Positions 56,111 to 64,000 of a stretch of 64,000 bases of DNA are shown piece by piece. The translations under genes and the position numbers were made by a program. Source of the stretch: Aphelocoma coerulescens (Eukaryota; Chordata; Aves; Passeriformes; Corvidae); assembly GCF_041296385.1 (NCBI RefSeq), contig NW_027183804.1:2604001-2668000 (forward strand), given 5' to 3'. Positions within the stretch are counted from its first letter, which is position 1. Each line of letters begins with the position of its first letter. The notes below the pieces were generated by a model that saw nothing but the letters and a program-made list of their open reading frames with translations, was not told the DNA's origin and did not search any database.

Positions 56111-56340
56111 GAATTTATTATTCCATTCTCCTTCTTTTATTCCATTCGCACCTCCCATCCCACGCCCTCCGCTGCGGCTCTTTCAGCGCCGGGCTCCTCG
56201 CTGGTCTCTCGGTGCGGCTCCTTCGGTGCCACGGGCCGGCAGAGACGCCCCTCGGTGCGGCTCTTTGATCGGATTTCCTTCTTTTCTCACGGTTTTCTCT
56301 CGTTCCCAGCTCGCCCGTCCCGCCGAGCGGCTCCTTCAGG
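55990..56340. repeat. Dispersed CTGCGGCTCTTTC motif
   Basis: CTCG/CCTGCGGCTCTTTCAG-like elements recur at about 55993, 56057, 56170, 56210, 56255 and 56328, with irregular spacing of 38-115 bp. They are too regular in content to be chance but do not form a simple tandem array. Confidence 0.6.
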
Positions 56341-56454
56341 GGCCCGGGGCGGAACCGAGCCCTCGGGGCGGCTCCAAAGGGCCCCGCCCGCCGCCGCTGC
56401 CCGAGGCCTCCCCGCTGCTGCCGGGGATCGGACACCGCAGGCGGCCCCGGCCCC

Positions 56455-56525
56455 TTCCTCTTCTTCCTCTTCTTCCTCTTCTTCCTCTTCTTCCTCTTCT
56501 TCCTCTTCTTCCTCTTCTTCCTCCT
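56455..56525. repeat. (TTCTTCCTC)n microsatellite
   Basis: About eight 9-bp units within CpG-rich DNA. Open frames across it are low-complexity serine or glutamate runs. Confidence 0.95.
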
Positions 56526-56664
56526 CGCTGCTGCCGGGGTTCAGCCCCCGCCGCCGCCCGGCTCCTTCTGCCGCTCCTGCCCGGCACGAAGCGGCGCTGC
56601 CGCTGACGGGGCCGGAGCGCGGCTGCCCCGCGACTGCCCCGCGCCTCAGGGCCGGGCCGGGGAG

Positions 56665-56765
56665 TGACCGCACGGCTGGGGAGGGACCCCCCGCTGGCCA
56701 GGGCAGGGACTGACCCCATGGGAGGGACCCCCCGCTGGCCAGGGCAGGGACTGACCCCATGGGAA
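56665..56765 (+). repeat. 41-bp direct duplication
   Basis: GGAGGGACCCCCCGCTGGCCAGGGCAGGGACTGACCCCATG type sequence occurs twice in succession, with near identity. Confidence 0.85.
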
Positions 56766-57029
56766 AGACTCCGAGAATTCTGCTCCCAGAGATCATTCCT
56801 GCTCACACTGACCCTTGTAGAAAGGGGCCATCGTTCCAGGCAGCCTGTACTGAGCATGTGGCTCCTGAGCGGGCTTTGTTGTTTAGGAAACCTGCTCAGG
56901 CTTTTCCATTCTTTCCTTGCAAACAGGAAAACTTCTCCTGGGCCTGTGTGCAGGCAGAGCCCTGAGGAGAGCAGGTGGCACATGGTGCGCTGGGCTGGGA
57001 CAGCCAGCTGCAGAGCTCAAGGGAAGAAG

Positions 57030-57880
57030 CCCAAAGAGTCACAATGGCTCCTTGCCTTCACATGCAACACCTGGGTCACAATGGTCTCCTTGATTCCATG
57101 AGGCCCCACTGTGTCACAATGGCTCCTTGGTTCCATGCGGTTCCGCAGTGTCACCATGGTCTCCTTTGATCCGCATTGTCATCATGGACAATTGGTTCCA
57201 TGAGGCCCCGCAGTGTCACAATGGTCCCTTGGTTCCACAGGTTTTATGTTGTAACAATGGACTCCTTGCTTCTATGAGCTCGCCTGCTTTTTGCAGAGGT
57301 GTCTTTGGTTCCAACAAGGCCCTGCTGTGTCTCAGTGCACCCTGGCTTCCATGCGGATCTGGAGTATCACAAAGGCTCCTTGGTTGCACCAGGTCCTGCT
57401 GCGTCACAATGGATCCTGTGCTCCATGCGGCCCCCCAAAGTCATCATGGAGCCTTGCTTCCATGAGGTTCCATGATGTGCCAGTGGTCATCTTGGTTCCA
57501 GGAGCTTCCTTAGTGTCACAATGCTCTCCATGCTTCCATGATTCCCCACAATGTCCCAATGCTCTCCATGCTTCCATTAGGCCCTGCTTTGCCACAATGG
57601 TGCCCTTGTTTCCATGAGGCCCCGCTGTGTCACAATGGACCTATGGTTCCGTGATGCTCCGTGGTGTCACCATGGTCTTCTTGAATCCGCAGTGTAACAA
57701 TGGACCATTGGTTCCATGCGGCCTGGCCGTGTCACAATGGGCTCCTTGATTCCATGATTCCCCACGGTGTCACAATGGAGCCTTGTTTCTAGGAGGTTCT
57801 GTACTGTCACAATTGTCTCCTTGATGCCATCAGCCCCTGCAGTGTCACAAAGGCTCCTTGGTTCCATGAGGAACACAAAA
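57030..57880 (+). repeat. ~45-bp satellite (GTCACAATGG-CTCCTTGGTTCCATGAGGCCC)
   Basis: About eighteen imperfect units of 40-50 bp. The motif is the complement of the blocks at 28975-29215 and 30095-30290. A 35-bp sequence, AGAATTCTGCTCCCAGAGAT with flanks, sits on both sides of this array (about 56768 and 58036). Confidence 0.85.
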
Positions 57881-58065
57881 GCTTTGCAGAAACATTGAGC
57901 CACAGCTGCTGAACACAGCTGGCAACATCTGCTTGCATCAAAAGAGGGCTTCAAGCTGAGAATGGCACCAGCAGCTTCCATCTGAAACAGACACCCAGGG
58001 AAAGGACAGACACAGAGAATTCAGTGGAAACACTCAGAGAATTCTGCTCCCAGAGATCATTCTGG

Positions 58066-58350
58066 CCCATGACACGGCTGCCCTGGCTGTGAGGATGGCT
58101 CTGCTGCCGTTCCTGCCTTGGGGGAGGATGTGCTGCAGAGCGGGGCTGCCCTGGGCACCGTCAGAGGGACAGGGCAGGACGGCTCCTGCTGCCAGGGCCG
58201 GCTGCAGGCTCTGAAGGTGGGCAGCAGCCAGGGGTGCCCAGGGCTGTCCTGCAGAGCAGCTCCTGCAGCCCTGAGGGCTCTTTGCCAGGCCAGGGCATCT
58301 GCCCCCTGCCAGGGGCAGCTCTCAGCCTGCCTGGGAGCTCCCCATGGGCG
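58066..58350 (+). repeat. OR upstream segment, copy of 32258-32545
   Basis: Direct duplicate of the segment upstream of the first OR gene. After 58350 the two copies diverge until the OR coding exons. Confidence 0.85.
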
Positions 58351-59218
58351 GTGGGGAGGAGTTGGAGGTGGAAGGAGCGACCCCCCTCAGGGCAGACTCC
58401 TCCTGCTGGGGAGGTGGTGCTGCATGGCCAGGGCTGCTCTCAGCTTTCTCCTCAAGGGAAGGGAAAGGGGCTCTCAGGTTTGTCTGTGTCACTGAGACTC
58501 CTGCACTGCCACCCTGGGGATCCGCAGCTCTGCCTCAGATCTCCCTCAGGAAGTGCCTCCTCACACTCCTCTGCCTGCAGACAGCACCAGCAGCACCTTG
58601 GCTTGCAGCATCTCCCTTTGTCTGAGCTGCCCTTCAGGCCCTGCTGCCAGGGAGATGCCCCTGGGCAGTGCCCTGTGCTGGGTGGGCTCTGCAGGGCAGG
58701 GCTGAGCCCCCAGGGCTGGGCTGGGCTCTGGCTGCACTGGCAGGGACAAGCCTTGGACACCGAGGAACAGCTGCCAGGAGGCACAACTGCAGGCAGCAGA
58801 GAGCCAGAGCAACCACAGCTGCACAGGGAAAGGGAGAAGGGTTTAGAGCAATGGTTTTGAAATTGGAGCTTTCAAAAAGTCACTTTATTTTTCATTTTAA
58901 GTACAATCAGCCTGAAACAGAGGGAGGTGAAATGAGCAAAGGGCACCTGTGTGGGGACCAGCAGGTCCGACTGCACTGGGGCACAGGGAGCCCTGTTTTC
59001 CCTCAGGGCCCCCAGTGTTCAGGCTGAGAGCAACGCTGAGGATGAGGCAGCAGCACAAACCTGAGCTCAGAAATCAAAAAGCTTAGCCAAGTTCCCTCAC
59101 AGGAGGAGAAGTGGTTTTGCGGGAATTCCTAAGAAAATAGAACAGGATCGACTCAGGGGGATCTGTCCCAGCTTGTCAATGCCTTCTTCCAACAGTCCAC
59201 AATGCCCAGAGTGAAGGA

Positions 59219-60187
59219 ATGTCCAACAGCAGCTCCATCAGCCCCTTCCTCCTGCTGGCATTGGCAGACACGCGGCAGCTGCAGCTCCTGCACTTCTGCC
59301 TCTTCCTGGGCATCTCCCTGGCTGCCCTCCTGGGCAGCGGCCTCATCATCAGCGCCGGAGCCTGCGGCCAGCACCTGCCCAGCCCCATGTTCTTCTTCCT
59401 GCTCAGCCTGGCCCTCAGCGACCTGGGCTCCATCTGCACCACTGTCCCCAAGGCCATGCACAATTCCCTCTGGGGCACCAGGCACATCTCCTACTCAGCA
59501 TGTGCTGCTCAGGTGTTTTTCTTTCTCTTCTTCCTCTCAGCAGAGTATTTCCTCCTCACCATCATGTGCTACGACCGCTACGTGTCCATCTGCAAAGCCC
59601 TGCACTACGGGACCCTCCTGGGCAGCAGAGCTTGTGCCCACGTGGCAGCAGCTGCCTGGGCCAGTGCCTTTCTCTACGCTCTCATGCACACGGCCAATAC
59701 ATTTTCCCTGTCCCTGTGCCAGGGCAATGCCCTGGGCCAGTTCTTCTGGGAAATCCCACACATCCTCAAGCTCTCCTGCTCCAAATCCTACCTCAGGCAA
59801 CTTGGGCTCATCGCTGTCAGTGTCTGTTTGCTCTTTGGCTGTTTTGTGTTCATTGTTTTCTCCTATGTGCAGATCTTCAGGGTTGTGCTGAGGATCCCCT
59901 CTGAGCAGGGCCGGCACAAATCCTTTTCCACGTGCCTCCCTCACCTGGCCGTGCTCTCTCTGTTCCTCAGCAGTTCAGCATTTGCCCACCTGAAGCCCCC
60001 CTCCATCTCGTCCCCATCCCTGGATGTGGCCCTGTCAGTTCTGTACTCGGTGGTGCCTCCAGCCCTGAACCCCCTCATCTACAGCATGAGGAACCAGGAG
60101 CTCAGGGATGCCCTGAGGAAAGTGATGACTGGATACTTTTCACAAGTTAAAATCTTTCTATTTCCTTCTGCTGTGCGAGGAAAATGA
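59219..60187 (+). CDS. Olfactory receptor, OR14-like, second copy
   Basis: A 322-aa frame that is about 95% alike the receptor at 34341 by eye. The exon follows an AACAG acceptor at 59191-59195. NSS glycosylation site, MFFFL, MCYDRYVSIC, FSTCLPHL and PLIYSMRNQEL are present. The extracellular-loop-2 motif FFCEIPH reads FFWEIPH, so the conserved ECL2 cysteine is lost. The C-terminus diverges after RKVMTGY and runs about 13 residues longer than in the first copy because the stop is displaced. The frame is intact, but the missing cysteine could impair folding. Confidence 0.9.
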   Translation: MSNSSSISPFLLLALADTRQLQLLHFCLFLGISLAALLGSGLIISAGACGQHLPSPMFFFLLSLALSDLGSICTTVPKAMHNSLWGTRHISYSACAAQVFFFLFFLSAEYFLLTIMCYDRYVSICKALHYGTLLGSRACAHVAAAAWASAFLYALMHTANTFSLSLCQGNALGQFFWEIPHILKLSCSKSYLRQLGLIAVSVCLLFGCFVFIVFSYVQIFRVVLRIPSEQGRHKSFSTCLPHLAVLSLFLSSSAFAHLKPPSISSPSLDVALSVLYSVVPPALNPLIYSMRNQELRDALRKVMTGYFSQVKIFLFPSAVRGK

Positions 60188-62220
60188 TGACTAGGATGCT
60201 TCTCAGAAGCAAGAAACTCTCTCTTTTCTGCTCCAGAACCTTCAGAATGTAACTCTTTACAATCTTGGCCTTTTTTTCCTCTTTGTCCATATTTTCATTG
60301 GTGCTTTTTCTTATTCTTTTTCTGGTGTTATTCTGCTTTTTATAAAGTACTGTAGTACTACTCCTAGCATTTCTACATGAACATCTACCTTTCTTTTGAA
60401 ACACAAAGACTTTCAGGAGGCTTCTTCTCTGTGCATTTGAATAAGAACAAGGGGCTGCCCTGACCTTTGTGTCCAAGGTTTGTTCCTCAGCCCTTCTCTG
60501 GCTCTGCAGGGGCAGTGCCTGTGGGCAGAGCTGGAGGGAAGAGACTCCCAGCACAGCAGCACGGCCAGGGACAATGGCCCTGCCTCTTCCCACCTCTGCT
60601 CTTCCCAGCTCCACACTCCCTTTCCCAGCCCTTCTGAGGGTGCAAGGCCGGAGTGCTCGGGCAGCTCGGTCACTGTCCTGCTGCGTGTCCGTGCTGTGAC
60701 CACAGGCAGGGACAGGCCACGGGCACTGCTGGGACACAGCCGGGCTGCAGCACAGCAGCTCCATCAGCAAAGGGCATCTCCTGTGGGCAGGGCAGGAAGG
60801 CTTCGCTCTCCTCCAGAGCTGCTGTCAGGAATGTGCCCCAGGAATGCCCTGGCAAAGCAAACCCCAGTGCCCAGGGGCAGGGGGGAGTGTGCAGGGGGGG
60901 CACGCAGCAGTGTCCTGGCCCAGCCAGAGCTCCTGGGATGGACCTGAGGGAGCAGCAGAGCAGGGCCTGGGCTGGGCCTTTGTTCCGGGCACAGCCTGGG
61001 AAGGTGCCCAGGGCAAGTGTCCCACAGCAGCCCCTGCCACCACCAATCCCAGCACTGGCCTCTGCCCTCACCTGCAGGAGGTTGTTTGTCCCTGCACGGA
61101 GGGACACCAAGTGCCCAGGCCAGCAGTCCGTGTTTGCTCTGTCCTGAGGAGCCTTCAGCAGTGCATCGAGTGGGTGTGGGGAGATGAACCCGAGTGAGCA
61201 CAAACACCATCAGCAGCACTCGGGGCTGGCACAATTCCAGGGGCACAAACAGTGCCCTGAGGCCCCTTCACTCCCAGAGTCATGTCCTCTGGGAAACCTC
61301 CTGAATTCTTTGCTGGGCTGTGCTGAGAACTGCATGGAGAGAAACATCCAGGGCAGGGAGGCTCCAGGGAAAGTGCTCAGGACAGCCAAGGGCTGCACAG
61401 AGAGACACCGGAGTGGTGGGTCTGTGGGGAGAAATCACAGCTGCCTCCCTTTGGAATCGCCCCCAGGACCTGGACAGGGCTGTGCTGTGTTCTGCGCACT
61501 GACCTGGAACTGAGGGATGTGGAAAAGGCCTTTGGTGTCAGGGATGTTGGGAAGGCTGGGCAGGCACTGGCATTTGTCCCTCAGGGATTCCATGAGGGTC
61601 CTGCCAAGATGAGCTCTGCTCCTCCTTGAAGCCCTTCATGGGCACAGAGGGCTGAGAGACCTTTCCAGGACAGGCTCAGGCCAAGGAGCCCTTGAGTCTC
61701 TCAGCCCCACGTCGGTGCCTGCTGGAATTCAATCCCCCTCCCCATCCCGCAGCAGCCCCGCATTTCCCTCCTCCAGCCTTGGTCTCCAGCACAGCCACGG
61801 GGGCTCTTGGGGCTCTTGGCTTTTCCTGCAGCCACCGAGGCTGGCTGAGCTCTGCCTTCCCCACACTCAGCCCTGCCCAGCGCAGGCAATGCACAGAAAT
61901 TCCCTGTCTGTCCCTGGCCTTGCTGCCAGCCCCGGCAGCGGCTCCGCGGCCCCTCTGTGCCCCGCTGCCCCAGCCATGGTGCCACAGCCCCTGTGCAGGC
62001 CCAGCCCAGGACAGGAGCGCTGCGGGTGGGAACGGCCCCTGGGCCCTGCTGCCCACAGCAGCCTTGGGGCTCTGCGCTGCTGAGCTTTTGACGGGGTACC
62101 CTTCCTTCCCGGAGCAGGGTGAGAGAGCAGAGGAGGCTGCTGTTCTGCTGAGCTCTTTATTTCATAGTCTCACAGCTTTCTTGAAGGCAGAGTTCGAAGG
62201 GGGTTACATGATAAAGGCAA
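60188..62220. other. OR 3' flank and GC-rich intergenic DNA
   Basis: From 60200 to about 60430 it parallels the 3' flank of the first OR. The GC-rich stretch 60480-62100 shows several overlapping frames on both strands but no recognisable domain or consistent splice structure. Confidence 0.5.
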
Positions 62221-62261
62221 GCAGTGACAGCAAACAGCAGGAAAACACAGCTTCTTCTTCT

Positions 62262-62372
62262 TCTATATGCTCTATATGCTCTATACTCTATATGCTCTAT
62301 ACTCTTTATGCTCTGTAGCCTATACTCTATATGCTCTATACTCTATATGCTCTATACTCTAGACTCTATATT
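62262..62372. repeat. CTATATGCTCTATACT minisatellite
   Basis: CTATATGCT and CTATACT units alternate about ten times in a TA-rich stretch. Confidence 0.92.
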
Positions 62373-64000
62373 TTTTCTTGCAGAAGTGTGGATTAGATTT
62401 GTTAATTGACCAATAAGATTAACACACAATTCTAGTTTTCCTTTTCTTAACCTATCCTGGTCTAATTCTAACAGTCGTAAGCCTCACCACCAGTGTTACA
62501 CAGGTATTGCACAGATTTGTGGATGCAGTTTCTATCAGCTCTTATTGTTTATGTGAACACTCCATCTAAAAAATGTGAACAGTGTAATTCTATCCATATT
62601 TTGTCTAAAGTAAAAAATTCTGTGAAAAGGTAACACTGCTGCAGTAAGAACTGTGTTTAAGGTCTCTGCTGCAGCTTTTCAATGTTTAAGGCACTCCGCA
62701 TATATTTCTACTAAAGGGTAAAAAATCTCTATTTCTATTTCACTTTGGTGTGACTTCATGTATCTCAGCTTGTCCAAAGGTTTTAATTCAGCCCCTGTGC
62801 TTTGGCTTCCCTCTGGGCCTGAGTCCAGAGGAGCTTTCACTCCAACAAAACGGAACACTACAAGAAAAGTAAATGGAGTGGGAACTCAAGAGAGATTGAA
62901 TTTTCTCTGATTCAACTCAAGGATTAATGCCATAGACTTCTGAGTGGAAGAATAATTAATTCATTCTCCTTAAGACAATAAAGCAAGAGAATAAATCAGA
63001 CTTTTGTATCAGGTCTGAGGGAGTAGATTGCATCCAACACAAGTTTTTCCTGTAGGATTTTTATTTTATTTTTTACTTTCTCAGGAGGTTGTATCAAGGC
63101 AGAAGAATTAAATTCAAGGTATTTGTAGCAAAGAGATCTCTGCTGAACTGATTTTCCCAAATAAATATATCCCTTACCCCATATTTCCATGACTGGAAGT
63201 TTTTTAATTTTGGACTCTAGTATATTGTACTGTATGTGTATTCAGAATACTTTGCAACAGTTAAATTTGCTTAAATTTAACTTCAGACATTTACTTAATT
63301 TTAAGAATTCACCTAATTTCAGCCATCTTTTAAAAAAGTATTTTCACACTTTTTTTTTTTGTCTGTTACCTTTTCTGTGAGGAGGATCATCATTTGGGTT
63401 TTCTCTTGGTGCCTCACTAACGCACTCTCAGAGCCATGTTCTGTGTTATTCATGTAGTAGTGGTCCCGGGTTCATGGATGGCTACTGCAGGAAACTTGAT
63501 GGCCAGTAGTGAAAACAGCAAAAATAATGATGAGAGGAGCCACAGACGTTGTGATGTCTGAGAACTGTGAACTGCCAAAATCAAAAGGTCAGTACTCCTC
63601 TGGTTCAGAATGCCCTTCAGTTGGAGCTGGAACATACTTTGGGCTAAGAGCCTGAGCACAAGAGGCTGTAGCACCTATTTTGTTGAGCAGTTCCCTATTT
63701 CCCTACTCCATACTCCACTGCATTCCAGCATGTGATTTGCTGAGCTGTAGAATGTCCCTGAGTGGTGTGATTGCCTGGAATGCTTGAAAATTTGGCTTCA
63801 CATTCCTCAGTTTCTTTTCAGCATTTTCTCTGTTCCCCTCGGTGCCTCACACCAGCCCCTGTTTTACTTCTAGATGGAGAACAAGGTTACAAAATACAAC
63901 TTCTCTTCCTGTGTACTTTGAGGGGTTCTCACCTGTAATAATAAATGAAATAGCTTTCATTCCTTTTGATTCCTCCTGGTATGATGCAAAGAAAGGAAAG
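62373..64000. other. AT-rich intergenic DNA, no gene recognised
   Basis: The last 1.6 kb is AT-rich with only short frames. Small minus-strand frames at 62996-63190 and 63450-63674 lack family motifs; they may come from an old retroelement. Confidence 0.5.

Overview
The window looks like nuclear DNA of a songbird, probably the MHC-bearing, repeat-rich microchromosome region. Four things point there: bird-type OR14-like olfactory receptors, PIM-like kinase copies and maestro-heat-repeat (MROH) genes, families that are expanded in birds; exons recognisable as flotillin-1 and MHC class II beta; avian ERV LTRs and a CR1 LINE end; and high GC with many minisatellites. Species is not assignable by eye. 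No bacterial, CRISPR, tRNA or rRNA features were seen. All splice calls and homologies are by reading, not by database search.

Layout. 1-3.5 kb: LTR-like sequence, GC-rich DNA, then a degenerate ~65-bp tandem repeat that runs into the start codon of an MROH-type gene. 3.49-9.39 kb (+): that gene, 15 exons, one uninterrupted 790-aa frame, with an 18-bp coding minisatellite and a solo LTR inside one intron. 9.6-14.7 kb: endogenous retroviral debris, chiefly a 5'-truncated class III-like pol with its 3' LTR (-). 15.8-16.9 kb: a minisatellite and flotillin-1 exons, the last exon present three times in decaying form. 17.3-22.4 kb (+): CpG-rich 5' module, a ~2-kb CCCAGT-type minisatellite and a seven-finger C2H2 gene. 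22.4-31 kb: PIM-kinase remnants, GGGAT and AAGG arrays, a two-finger ZNF remnant, and several satellites. 32.2-35.3 kb (+): intact OR14-like receptor. 36.2-45.1 kb: LTR, a class I-like env pseudogene with 3' LTR, a TGACATCA-rich minisatellite, then a deleted 4.1-kb provirus with two LTRs (-) beside a CR1 fragment. 47.3-49.2 kb (-): PIM-like kinase exons and an older PIM remnant. 49.9 and 54.1 kb (-): MHC class II beta transmembrane and signal-peptide exons, separated by a six-finger ZNF gene (51.0-52.0 kb, -) and a truncated LTR. 55.5-58 kb: CpG island, 50-bp repeats and another satellite. 58.1-60.2 kb (+): second OR14-like receptor. 60.8-64 kb: no recognisable gene.

Overall architecture. The ZNF-PIM block at 17.4-26.1 kb (+) is mirrored at 47.3-55.1 kb (-), making an imperfect palindrome with a ~21-kb centre. 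The two OR genes, with their upstream flanks, are a separate direct duplication ~25 kb apart. The genes do not form a pathway; what unites them is repeated segmental duplication of MHC-linked multigene families, with breakpoints that cut kinase, class II and flotillin genes.
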